Positions 52,814-61,038 of a stretch of DNA of 64,000 bases are shown in pieces (positions within the stretch are counted from its first letter, which is position 1; every line of letters begins with the position of its first letter). The stretch covers positions 310,001-374,000 of the forward strand of contig NZ_JABTEL010000003.1 of assembly GCF_013285155.1 (NCBI RefSeq), written 5' to 3'. The notes under the pieces were generated by a model. It did not search any database. It saw nothing but the letters and a program-made list of their open reading frames with translations, and had not been told where the DNA came from. This stretch comes from Winogradskyella undariae. GTDB taxonomy: Bacteria > Bacteroidota > Bacteroidia > Flavobacteriales > Flavobacteriaceae. Made by a program: the position numbers and the translations under genes.

Positions 52814-53899
52814 TTACGACATAATACGAGAAACTAATTTTTGTTTTGCAGCCTCATCATCTCCGCAAAGCCATTGAATAACATTGTCTTCCCAAATAGC
52901 ATCACCTTCAGTTTCCGTTATAATTTTTCTGTCTATGGCTAAATCAATGATTTTACCAGGATAAGAGGATTGTTGTTCACTTTCCATTTCACCCAAAGGA
53001 TAAGGATCATCTAAGCCCATAATGACCTGTTTAGAACCTTGATTTCTTATTAATAATTCTAATCCGCCAGTATCATGTACTAGTGTATCAAAGAATATGT
53101 TTTTATGACCAACCGCTTTTCTAGGATGACTTTTGCCTTCAAATAAATCGGGGCGTCCATCAAATCCTTGAATACGTCTCCCTAAGTTAATCTGAGCTAA
53201 TTGTCCGCCATGAGCAAAACAAGTACGCATATTTGGGTATTTATCTTGGTAACCATTTAACGTTAAAAAATGATATGCATCTCCACATTGTGCTAACATC
53301 CAAATTAAATGAAAACGCCAAGACGTGTTTTCAAGTTTTATAAATTTCTCACCATCGTAAGGATGAATTTCAATCGCTAAATTATACTTATTGGCCATTT
53401 CAAAAATGGGTTCATTTTCTTCGTCAAAAATACAGCGCCAAGTTCCAATAGAATCCATGTAATGTGTAGGTAAACACAAAAGTTGCATACCTAATACTTC
53501 TACACAGCGCTCAATTTCCCAACAAGCACTTCTTACAAAACCCGGATGAACCACAAAACCACAAGTGAATTTACTAGGATGATTATGTTGAATTTTGGCA
53601 TTAAAATCATTCTGAAAACGTAAGGCTTGCTTCATTTCTTCAACCCTTAAACCATTTCCGTAGAGTTGCGATAAATTTAACACAACAGCATGGTCTAGCT
53701 TATTGCGTTCCATCCATTCTAACTTTTCATCCAAGAAAAAACTAGAATCAGTAATCGGACGGTTCCAATCTTTCTGAAGCATAAACTTACGGTCCTTATC
53801 CACCCAAAAGATTTCTTTATCTTTCATAAACTGAGGGATTTCTTCAGGATAAGGAAGTAGATGTGAATGGCCGTTTATTCTAAGTTTGCGTTTACTCAT
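52814..53899 (-). CDS. nbaD: 2-amino-3-carboxymuconate-6-semialdehyde decarboxylase (ACMSD)
   Basis: This amidohydrolase-fold zinc enzyme has about 361 residues. It decarboxylates the unstable ring-cleavage product of 3-hydroxyanthranilate, which diverts it from quinolinate. The metal motifs are the HSH of 'INGHSHLLPYP', 'LAIEIHPYDGEKF', 'TCFAHGGQLAQ' and 'MGLDDPYPLGEM'. The ATG at 53899 is preferred over a TTG one codon upstream. It overlaps the dioxygenase stop by 8 bases (ATGAGTAA), so the two are translationally coupled. Confidence 0.93.
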   Translation of the reverse strand: MSKRKLRINGHSHLLPYPEEIPQFMKDKEIFWVDKDRKFMLQKDWNRPITDSSFFLDEKLEWMERNKLDHAVVLNLSQLYGNGLRVEEMKQALRFQNDFNAKIQHNHPSKFTCGFVVHPGFVRSACWEIERCVEVLGMQLLCLPTHYMDSIGTWRCIFDEENEPIFEMANKYNLAIEIHPYDGEKFIKLENTSWRFHLIWMLAQCGDAYHFLTLNGYQDKYPNMRTCFAHGGQLAQINLGRRIQGFDGRPDLFEGKSHPRKAVGHKNIFFDTLVHDTGGLELLIRNQGSKQVIMGLDDPYPLGEMESEQQSSYPGKIIDLAIDRKIITETEGDAIWEDNVIQWLCGDDEAAKQKLVSRIMS

Positions 53900-54428
53900 C
53901 AATTTGTACTTTTTTAGGTGGCTCCATTATTTCTCCACAATTAGGACAGCTGCGTTTTTCCTTGTCATTGTAATAATGATCAAAAATTTTAGGCATATCC
54001 GTCTCTATATTTTTTACGGTAAAGTCCTCTTCATATAATTTTGTGGTGCAATTTTCACAGAACCATAATAACGCATCTTTTACACCTTCTTCTCTAGGAT
54101 ATTCAATAACTAAACCGACCGTGTTAGCACCACGCTGAGGTGAATGCGGCACTTTAGGTGGTAAAAGAAAAATTTCACCCTCTTTAATATGAATATCTTT
54201 AGGCACACCTTCATCAATTATTTTTAGGATAATATCACCCTCAATCTGATGAAAAAATTCTGGTGTCTCATTATAATGATAATCCTTTCTGCTGTTAGGA
54301 CCTCCAACAACCATAACAATATAGTCTCCATCTTTCCAAACCACTTTATTCCCTACAGGTGGTTTTAATAAATGACGATTTTCGTCAATCCAGTTTTTAA
54401 AATTGATTGGTGGATATATTTTGCTCAT
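53892..54428 (-). CDS. nbaC: 3-hydroxyanthranilate 3,4-dioxygenase
   Basis: This is a 178-residue cupin. The Fe ligands are His51, Glu57 and His95, with substrate-binding Arg47 and Arg99 in 'NSRKDYHYNETPEFFHQIEG' and 'PHSPQRG'. The C-terminal rubredoxin-like Cys pairs 'FCENC' and 'CPNCGE' are present, as in the single-domain bacterial enzymes. It opens the ring of 3-hydroxyanthranilate to the substrate of ACMSD, encoded immediately downstream. Confidence 0.95.
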   Translation of the reverse strand: MSKIYPPINFKNWIDENRHLLKPPVGNKVVWKDGDYIVMVVGGPNSRKDYHYNETPEFFHQIEGDIILKIIDEGVPKDIHIKEGEIFLLPPKVPHSPQRGANTVGLVIEYPREEGVKDALLWFCENCTTKLYEEDFTVKNIETDMPKIFDHYYNDKEKRSCPNCGEIMEPPKKVQIDE

Positions 54429-54441
54429 TATTTTATGTTTT

Positions 54442-54535
54442 GGGCGTTACCCTTAAAAAGGGTCAGGCTTTACACTCTATCTTTTTTTGCCATATATGGC
54501 AGCAAAAAAAGGATGCCGTTGCAATCCTTAACGCA
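54442..54535. ncRNA. Multi-stem structured intergenic element, candidate RNA or dispersed repeat
   Basis: In the gap between the SDR and dioxygenase genes, four helices can be drawn. The closing stem is GCGTTA (54444) with TAACGC (54529). Inside it are CCC/GGG (54450/54460), TTTTTTTGC/GCAAAAAAA (54482/54502) around a CATATATGGCA loop, and GGAT/ATCC (54511/54524). The layout is a multibranch junction on either strand. From memory, similar wording recurs between genes in other Flavobacteriaceae, which would make it a dispersed element; this was not checked. The rest of the 196-base gap holds a small AGGTT/AACCT dyad at 54596-54610. Confidence 0.5.
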
Positions 54536-54624
54536 GATTCATCAATGCAATAAAATTAGTAATAAAAAATCGAAATTCTACTACACAAACTTGTTAGGTT
54601 TTTAAAACCTGATAGATCTTAGGA

Positions 54625-55407
54625 TTACAAAGATTTTGTTCTTCCGCCATCAACAGGAAGGTTAATTCCGTTAATATAAGCAGCACGTTCACTCGCTAAA
54701 AACGTAATGGCATCTGCAAGTTCTTCTGGTTTAGCAAAACGTTTGGCTGGTACTGTACTTTTCATAGCATTAGCAGATTCTTCTTCTGTTTTACCAGATT
54801 TTGTTGCTTTATTTTTAATAATCTCAGCAAGTCTATCTGTTCCTGTAGCACCAGGTAAAACATTATTCACAGTAATGCCAAATTGCCCTAATTCATTTGC
54901 TAGAGTTTTGCTCCAACTTGCAACCGCACCTCTTATGGTATTACTAACACCTAAACCGTCTAAAGGTTGTTTTACAGAAGTAGAAATTACATTGATTATT
55001 CTTCCATAACCTTCACTTTTCATAAAAGGAACAACAGTTTGCGCTAAGACATGATTGCATTTTAAATGTTGCGTAAAAGCCGATTCAAATTCATTGACTT
55101 CCGCAGAAAAAATAGGTCCACCAGCCGGTCCGCCAGTGTTATTTACTAAAATATGAAACCCATGATTTTCGATAACATAATTAGAAACTTTTGCTTTTAA
55201 ATCTTCAGGATTTGAAAAATCTGCAACAATGTAATCATGCTGATTTTGTTGTGGTAATTCAGCTAACGTTGCCTTCAGTTTGTCTTCATTCCTAGCGACT
55301 AAAGTTACTTGAACACCTTCTGCAGCTAACGCCATAGCTGTTGCTTTTCCTATTCCTGCTGTACTTCCGCAAACTAATGCGTATTTATTGTTTAATTCTA
55401 GATTCAT
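54625..55407 (-). CDS. SDR-family oxidoreductase-like protein with altered catalytic residues
   Basis: This 260-residue Rossmann-fold protein has the nucleotide motif 'VCGSTAGIGKATA', NNTGG at 89-93, and the late motif 'FGITVNNVLPGATGTDR'. The catalytic Ser (142) is present, but the canonical Tyr-x3-Lys is replaced by Ser155-x3-Arg159 (GVSNTIRGAV). It may therefore have atypical chemistry or only bind cofactor. It lies between the semialdehyde dehydrogenase and dioxygenase genes of the kynurenine cluster. Its role there is unknown. Confidence 0.82.
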   Translation of the reverse strand: MNLELNNKYALVCGSTAGIGKATAMALAAEGVQVTLVARNEDKLKATLAELPQQNQHDYIVADFSNPEDLKAKVSNYVIENHGFHILVNNTGGPAGGPIFSAEVNEFESAFTQHLKCNHVLAQTVVPFMKSEGYGRIINVISTSVKQPLDGLGVSNTIRGAVASWSKTLANELGQFGITVNNVLPGATGTDRLAEIIKNKATKSGKTEEESANAMKSTVPAKRFAKPEELADAITFLASERAAYINGINLPVDGGRTKSL

Positions 55408-55492
55408 TTTTATGAGATAAAAGAGAAAAGAATAAAGAAAATAGAGGTCTTATGTTAGTCTATTTTCTTTTATCTATACTCTTGGTTCTTTT

Positions 55493-56935
55493 TTAATACT
55501 TTATACAAACATTCTTAGCTTCCGTAAAAAAGCGCAAGGCCTCAAATCCGCCTTCTCGGCCAACACCAGAAGCTTTTGTGCCTCCAAAAGGGGTTCTTAA
55601 ATCTCGCAGCATCCAAGTATTTACCCAAATAATTCCGGCTTGTAATTGGTTGCTTAATTTCATGGTGCGTTTTAAATCATTCGTCCAAAGTGTGGCAGAT
55701 AAACCGTATTTAACTTTATTAGCCATTTTTAAAACCTCATCTTCTGTGTGAAATGGCATGATCGTTACTACGGGTCCAAAAATTTCTTCTTGGTTAACAC
55801 GACATTCATCATTAGGAACTTCGATGACTGTAGGTTCTAAATAATAACCGTTTTCAAAACCTTTAACAACCACTTCATTGCCTCCACATAAAACCGTTCC
55901 TTTTTCCTCTCTAGCGATGTTTATGTATGTTTTTACTTTTTCTAGATGAGATTTTGAAACTAAAGCCCCAATATTGGTGTCTTCATGTGAAGGATGACCG
56001 ACTTTTAATGCGTTTACTTTTTTAACAAAATCGGTTTTGAATTTTTCATAAATAGAAGCTTCTACAAAAATGCGGCTACCACATAAACAAATCTGCCCTT
56101 GGTTAGCAAATGACGATCGAACCGTTGTCGTTAACATATCTTCATAATCGCAATCTGCAAAAATGATATTTGGATTTTTTCCACCTAATTCTAAAGATAA
56201 TTTTTTAAACATTGGTGCAGCAACTCGGGCAATATGTGCTCCTGTTGCTGTGCCTCCAGTAAAACTTATGGCTTTAATATCTGGATGTTCAATGATGGCT
56301 TGCCCTGTGGTGGTTCCTAAACCATGAACAATATTTAAAACACCTTTGGGTAGGCCAGCTTCATTACAGATTTCGCCTAACAAATAAGCTGTCATTGGCG
56401 TGACTTCACTTGGTTTTGCAACGACACAATTTCCTGCAGCTAGTGCAGGTGCAATTTTCCAAGTAAATAAGTAGAGTGGAAGGTTCCATGGTGAAATACA
56501 GCCTACAACACCGATGGGTTGACGCAAGGTGTAATTTATAGCTTGTTGCCCAATAGATTCGTGACTTTCACTTGCAAATTGTGTGATGGCATTACCGAAG
56601 AATCTAAAGTTACTTGCGGCTCTTGGAATGTCAATTGCTTTTGCTAAACGAACCGGTTTGCCATTGTCTTTACTTTCAGCTTCTGCAAAACGGTCTATGT
56701 TCGCTTCTAGTAATTCTGAAATTTTTATAAGAATTCTGCTGCGTTCTTCTAATGTGGTTTGCGACCACAGCCTAAAGGCTGATTTGGCACTTTTATATGC
56801 TTCTTCTACGTCTTCTTTTGTTGAATTTGGAATTTGTCCGTAAATGTCTCCGTTAGCGGGATTATAGTTGTCGATCCACTCATTAGCAATGGGAAGCGAA
56901 AATTCTCCGTTGATGTAGTTTTTTATAGTTGCCAA
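55493..56935 (-). CDS. nbaE: Aldehyde dehydrogenase, probable 2-aminomuconic semialdehyde dehydrogenase
   Basis: This is a 480-residue NAD-dependent enzyme. 'CISPWNLPLYLFTWKIAPAL' and 'SFTGGTATGAHIA' bind cofactor; the catalytic Glu is in 'LSLELGGKNPN' and the Cys in 'NQGQICLCGSR'. Between ACMSD and RidA-type deaminase genes, it should oxidise 2-aminomuconate semialdehyde. The start codon is TTG at 56935 (MATIKNYING). The specific name rests on context, because family members differ little in motifs. Confidence 0.85.
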   Translation of the reverse strand: MATIKNYINGEFSLPIANEWIDNYNPANGDIYGQIPNSTKEDVEEAYKSAKSAFRLWSQTTLEERSRILIKISELLEANIDRFAEAESKDNGKPVRLAKAIDIPRAASNFRFFGNAITQFASESHESIGQQAINYTLRQPIGVVGCISPWNLPLYLFTWKIAPALAAGNCVVAKPSEVTPMTAYLLGEICNEAGLPKGVLNIVHGLGTTTGQAIIEHPDIKAISFTGGTATGAHIARVAAPMFKKLSLELGGKNPNIIFADCDYEDMLTTTVRSSFANQGQICLCGSRIFVEASIYEKFKTDFVKKVNALKVGHPSHEDTNIGALVSKSHLEKVKTYINIAREEKGTVLCGGNEVVVKGFENGYYLEPTVIEVPNDECRVNQEEIFGPVVTIMPFHTEDEVLKMANKVKYGLSATLWTNDLKRTMKLSNQLQAGIIWVNTWMLRDLRTPFGGTKASGVGREGGFEALRFFTEAKNVCIKY

Positions 56936-57005
56936 AGGTTTTACGGTTTTATTCTGTTCTTTTGTTATTTCTAAAAGCGGAATGATTGAGGAATTGCATG
57001 ATAAG

Positions 57006-57025
57006 ATTCCTGCCTTCGCAGGAAT
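57006..57025 (-). terminator. REP-like hairpin after the RidA gene
   Basis: ATTCCTGC-GAAG-GCAGGAAT, a perfect 8-bp stem with a GAAG loop, six bases after the stop. Similar GCAGGAAT hairpins are common dispersed intergenic repeats in bacteria. Confidence 0.55.
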
Positions 57026-57030
57026 GACAG

Positions 57031-57465
57031 TTATTGTTTCTTATAAGCCATAACCTTTATCTCAACCACCAAATCTGGATGTGGTAATTGGTGTACAGCA
57101 ACCGTTGTTCTCGTTGGTCCTGTTTCTTTTTTAAAGAATTCTCCGTAGGCTTTGTTATAATCAGCGAAGTCGTTCATATTGACTAAAAATGAAGTGACAT
57201 CAACCACGTCTTTTAATGTTGCTCCAACTTTAGCTAAGTTTTTTTCTAAGTTTTTTATGACTTCTTGGGTTTGGGTGTAAGCATTTAAACGTTTTGTTCC
57301 CATGTCGTCAATGAGATCAACGCCTGCAATAGTGTTATCTGCACGTCTAGAACTTGTACCTGATACGAAGATGAAGTCGCCTACTTGTTTTACGTGTGGA
57401 TAGGCTCCTCTTGGTGTTACGCCAGTTCCTGCGGAAGTAGGAACCTCATTTTTTGTATTACTCAT
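57031..57465 (-). CDS. nbaF: RidA-family protein, probable 2-aminomuconate deaminase
   Basis: This is a 144-residue protein with the Rid/YjgF fold. The substrate-binding Arg119 lies in '[14 protein letters not shown]', followed by '[12 protein letters not shown]'. Family members in kynurenine and aminophenol clusters hydrolyse 2-aminomuconate to 4-oxalocrotonate. Its position between the dehydrogenase and kmo genes supports that role over general enamine clearance. Confidence 0.85.
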   Translation of the reverse strand: MSNTKNEVPTSAGTGVTPRGAYPHVKQVGDFIFVSGTSSRRADNTIAGVDLIDDMGTKRLNAYTQTQEVIKNLEKNLAKVGATLKDVVDVTSFLVNMNDFADYNKAYGEFFKKETGPTRTTVAVHQLPHPDLVVEIKVMAYKKQ

Positions 57466-57521
57466 TTTCTTCTTTATTGTTAATGTTCATTTTGTCTTGA
57501 AACAAAACGAACCAAAAATTC

Positions 57522-57631
57522 AAAACGATTTATCAGGAAATTGCTAAAGCACCATTCGCTTTCGAAGCTACATGCTTGAAGCTTCGCTTCGCAGTTCCGC
57601 TTCTTCGCTCATTATTTCTTAAAATCGTTGT
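57522..57631. repeat. GC-richer intergenic block bounded by an inverted repeat
   Basis: AAAACGATTT (57522) and AAATCGTTGT (57622) are 9/10 complementary arms around ~90 bases rich in GCTTC/GAAGC words. No gene is visible. The composition differs from the surroundings, and this may be a dispersed intergenic repeat. With the heptamer array it fills the 309-base gap between kmo and the RidA gene. Confidence 0.4.
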
Positions 57632-57700
57632 TTCCGACTGCGTCGAAATTTGGGACATTAATTTTTGTTGAATTTTGTTTTATTCCCAATTTATATTTTA

Positions 57701-57777
57701 ATTACTGATTACTGATTACTGCTTACTGCTTACTGCTTACTGCTTACTGCTTACTGCTTACTGCTTACTGCTTACTA
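57701..57777. repeat. Heptanucleotide tandem array overlapping the kmo stop codon
   Basis: Three units of ATTACTG, then seven units of CTTACTG, then CTTACTA, 77 bases in all. The final unit contains the reverse-strand TAG stop of kmo. This is a simple-sequence repeat whose copy number could vary by slippage. Confidence 0.9.
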
Positions 57778-59172
57778 CAACCCAGCAATCCTATCGTCTT
57801 CTAAAATAGCTTCGGTTTCTTTTTTTACTTTTTCTAAAATATCTTTTAAATTATCTTCTACGGAAATAATTCCATCTGTAAGCATATTTAAAATCGCTTT
57901 GTCTTGGGCTCTTCCTCTTAGCATCGCTTCTCTATAGCCAACCGTTTCCTTGAAAGTTACTAAACTATATTTAGAATTGTATGCTGTTGGAAATTCTTTT
58001 TCGAGTGCCATTTCAATTTTGCGTTTTTCTTGAAAAATGGGATTTGATACGTGGCCTTTCATTTCGTGAAAATTGTCAATAGCTAAATCTGCAATGGCAT
58101 CAGTATCTTTCTTTCTGTTTTTCTCGTAAGCTGTAAAAGTAGCTTCCCAATTTTCTAAATTTTGGTCTAAAACTTTATCGAATTCTACAACATCTTCAAA
58201 AGAGGCATTCATGCCTTGTCCATAAAAAGGAACAATAGCATGAGCAGAATCTCCCATGAGTAAAGTGTTGCCTTTATAATGCCAAGGGGAACATTTTACA
58301 GTTCCTAATGCTGCGGTTGGGTTTTCAAAAAAATCATCAACCAAATTGGGCATTATTTCTAAGGCATCTGGAAATTCTTTTTGGAAGAATTCTGTAACAA
58401 GCTCTGGGGTTGTTAAATTATTGAAATTGTATTCACCTTCAGCATAACTTAAAAATAGAGTAACGGTAAAACTACCGTCTAAATTTGGTAGTGCAATGAG
58501 CATAAAGCTGCTTCTTGGCCAGATGTGTAAAGCGTTTTTATAGGTTTTGTAATCACCATTTTCTGTGGGTAGAATGCTTAATTCTTTATAACCATGAGTT
58601 AAATAATCTTGAGAGAAACTGAATAAGAATTTCTTTCCTAAATAATAACTTTTTCTAAGTGCAGAGCCAGCGCCATCTGTTGCGATAATGATATCTGCGT
58701 CTTCTGCAAATTCATCTTTAGAGTTATAATCTTGAAATAATGCTGTTGTGTTTTCAAAATCTACAGATTTACATTTCTTATTGAAGTGAATTTTTACATT
58801 TTCATGCTTTTCGGCTTCCGTTAAGAGTAGGGCATTAAGTTCTCCTCTAGAAATAGAGTTAATGTATTGGTGATCTCTTCCGCTGTAATTAGATAAAAAC
58901 GTGTTCGATTCTTTATCGTGAATCATTCGGCCATTCATGGGGATACACAATTCTTTTACTTTGTCTTCTAAACCAACGAGTTTCATGGCTTTATTACCAC
59001 GGTTAGAAAAAGCTAAGTTAATAGAACGACCTGCAGAAATATCTGTTGTTCTTAAATCGGGACGCATTTCGTAAACGGTAACGTTGTAACCTCTTTGCCC
59101 TAATCTTAATGCGAGTAAACTTCCACAGAGTCCTGCTCCGATTATCAGTATATTTTGTTGTTTGTTACTCAT
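57775..59172 (-). CDS. kmo: Kynurenine 3-monooxygenase
   Basis: This 465-residue FAD enzyme hydroxylates kynurenine with NADPH and O2. The N-terminal FAD site is 'IIGAGLCGSLLALRLGQRGY', the substrate region is 'RSINLAFSNRG', and the second FAD motif is 'LMGDSAHAIVPFYGQGMNAS'. The C-terminal part carries the hydrophobic, membrane-associating type of tail only weakly. The stop codon lies inside the last unit of a heptamer repeat array. Confidence 0.96.
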   Translation of the reverse strand: MSNKQQNILIIGAGLCGSLLALRLGQRGYNVTVYEMRPDLRTTDISAGRSINLAFSNRGNKAMKLVGLEDKVKELCIPMNGRMIHDKESNTFLSNYSGRDHQYINSISRGELNALLLTEAEKHENVKIHFNKKCKSVDFENTTALFQDYNSKDEFAEDADIIIATDGAGSALRKSYYLGKKFLFSFSQDYLTHGYKELSILPTENGDYKTYKNALHIWPRSSFMLIALPNLDGSFTVTLFLSYAEGEYNFNNLTTPELVTEFFQKEFPDALEIMPNLVDDFFENPTAALGTVKCSPWHYKGNTLLMGDSAHAIVPFYGQGMNASFEDVVEFDKVLDQNLENWEATFTAYEKNRKKDTDAIADLAIDNFHEMKGHVSNPIFQEKRKIEMALEKEFPTAYNSKYSLVTFKETVGYREAMLRGRAQDKAILNMLTDGIISVEDNLKDILEKVKKETEAILEDDRIAGL

Positions 59173-59268
59173 AATGTTTTTGTTATTTCTACAAAGGCAG
59201 AAATCAGTTTTATGGCTTCAAATTGTTGCTAATGCTATATTTGAAGTGTTGATATTTTAGAATTCAGA

Positions 59269-59622
59269 TTAAACACTTGTCTTATTCAATAGTTTTTTGA
59301 TGTTCTGAATTTCTTCATATGAAGGTCTAAATCTATTTAAATTAATAATTTGCGTTTGACCTTGATGATTCTTGAATTGTAAATTATTGTTATTAGAATT
59401 GAATTCGAGACTAGAAAATACTTGATATTCTACATTCTTTATCAATTCATCTTTAATAATAACTACGATTCTTTTATTTGTAATTATTAAGTAATCATGC
59501 CCTAAGTTGTAGAAAAAAGAGAGGAATCCTAAAAAGTGATATTCTGAAAAACTCGTTTCTGATTTTTTTCTGATTTTTAAAAGTATGTTTTCATCTTTTA
59601 TAATGGAAAAAATTTTATTCAT
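59269..59622 (-). CDS. Small PH-like domain protein coupled to kynU
   Basis: This is a 117-residue protein. 'DYLIITNKRIVVIIKDELI' and 'VEYQVFSSLEFNSNN' resemble bacterial PH (bPH) domains of the YokE/SHOCT-associated kind. It has no signal or membrane helix. Its ATG overlaps the kynU stop (ATGA), so translation is coupled. It lies between kynU and kmo, yet no kynurenine role is known for such proteins. It is much richer in Asn and Ile than the enzymes on either side. Confidence 0.7.
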   Translation of the reverse strand: MNKIFSIIKDENILLKIRKKSETSFSEYHFLGFLSFFYNLGHDYLIITNKRIVVIIKDELIKNVEYQVFSSLEFNSNNNNLQFKNHQGQTQIINLNRFRPSYEEIQNIKKLLNKTSV

Positions 59623-60920
59623 AAAAGTGCTTTCAATTTCTCTACCATTAAATACACATCTTCAAACGAATTATACAAAGGTGTTGGTGCACAACGAATA
59701 ACATCGGGCTCTCTCCAATCGCTAATGACTCCGGCTTCAGTTAATTTATTGTGTAAGGATTTATCTGCGTTTAAAACTTGGATGGATAGTTGGCAACCGC
59801 GTTCTTCAGGATTTTCGGGTGTAATGATTCTGATGGTATCTTCTCCTAAATCTTTTAGTAGAAACTCGAAATAACCAGTTAGTTTTTTTGATTTATCAAT
59901 GAGTTTTTTAATTCCAATTTCATTAAACATATCTAAAGACGCTTTAATGGCAGCCATAGATAAAATGGGTGGATTACTTAATTGCCAACCTTCGGCACCT
60001 GGTAAAACATCAAATTCATGACGCATATTAAAACGCGTGTCTTTATTGTGGCTCCACCAACCGGTAAGTCTATTTAAGGTTTTGTCATAAGCATGACGCT
60101 CATGGACAAAGCAACCCGATAAACTTCCTGGACCAGAATTCATATATTTATAAGTACACCAAACCGCGAAATCTGCACCGGAATTATGTAAATCTAAATC
60201 TACATTTCCTGCGCCATGAGCACAATCAAAACCAACTTTACAGCCGTATTGATGTCCAAGGTTGGTAATGCGTTTAAAGTCGAAAAACTGCCCTGTGTAA
60301 TAATTGACGCCACCAACCATCACTAAGGCAACTTCGTTTCCGTGTTTTTCTAGAATCGCTTCTAAATCTTCATAACGTAATAATTCTTCTCCTTCTCTTG
60401 GAGACCATAAAATTAAACCTTCTTTATCATCGTAACCATGATGACGTAATTGGGATTCTACAGCATATTTATCTGAAGGGAAAGCGTCACTTTCAATAAC
60501 TATTTTATAACGTTCTTTGGTTGGCTTGTAAAATGAAGCCATCATGAAGTGAAGATTCGCAGTTAAGGAATTCATGGTTACCACTTCAATTGGTTTTGCA
60601 CCAACTAATTTTGCAGTAGCTTCCGTTAAAAATTCATGATAAGGTAGCCAAGGATTTTTAGCATCAGTATGTCCTTCGACACCTAGGTTGGCCCAATCGT
60701 CTAACTCTTGATTAATGTAAGCTTTTGTAGATTTAGGTTGTAAGCCTAAAGAGTTTCCACAGAGGTAAATGAGTTCATTGCCATTCTTATCTTTTGGGAT
60801 ATGAAATTGTTCTCTGTAGTGAGATAATTCGTCTAAATTGTCTTGTTGTTTAGCGTAGTCAAGACCTAGCTTGTAGTTGAGCAAAGTGAGTTGTTTTTCG
60901 GTTGCTAACAAAAATAGCAT
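59619..60920 (-). CDS. kynU: Kynureninase
   Basis: This PLP enzyme cleaves 3-hydroxykynurenine to 3-hydroxyanthranilate and alanine. The reading frame is 433 residues. PLP motifs are 'NSLTANLHFMMASFYKP', the aspartate region 'VGFDCAHGAGNVDLDL', and the Lys in 'WCTYKYMNSGPGSLSG'. Family members usually begin near 'NYKLGLDYAKQQD', so a TTG at 60884 is a possible alternative to the ATG at 60920. It is the first gene of the leftward kynurenine cluster. Tryptophan dioxygenase and formamidase genes are not in the window. Confidence 0.95.
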   Translation of the reverse strand: MLFLLATEKQLTLLNYKLGLDYAKQQDNLDELSHYREQFHIPKDKNGNELIYLCGNSLGLQPKSTKAYINQELDDWANLGVEGHTDAKNPWLPYHEFLTEATAKLVGAKPIEVVTMNSLTANLHFMMASFYKPTKERYKIVIESDAFPSDKYAVESQLRHHGYDDKEGLILWSPREGEELLRYEDLEAILEKHGNEVALVMVGGVNYYTGQFFDFKRITNLGHQYGCKVGFDCAHGAGNVDLDLHNSGADFAVWCTYKYMNSGPGSLSGCFVHERHAYDKTLNRLTGWWSHNKDTRFNMRHEFDVLPGAEGWQLSNPPILSMAAIKASLDMFNEIGIKKLIDKSKKLTGYFEFLLKDLGEDTIRIITPENPEERGCQLSIQVLNADKSLHNKLTEAGVISDWREPDVIRCAPTPLYNSFEDVYLMVEKLKALL

Positions 60921-61038
60921 AATTATATGATATTTTAATAATAGATAAGAATGGAGTATAATTTATTGAATTAAAAGGATATAAGTAGTTTTTTTGAATT
61001 TTTCTCATTAAATTTAGTGATATCAATCAATTATATAG

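Noticed and set aside
57701..57777. CRISPR array
   Set aside because: The unit is only 7 bases, there are no spacers and no cas genes; it is a simple tandem repeat.
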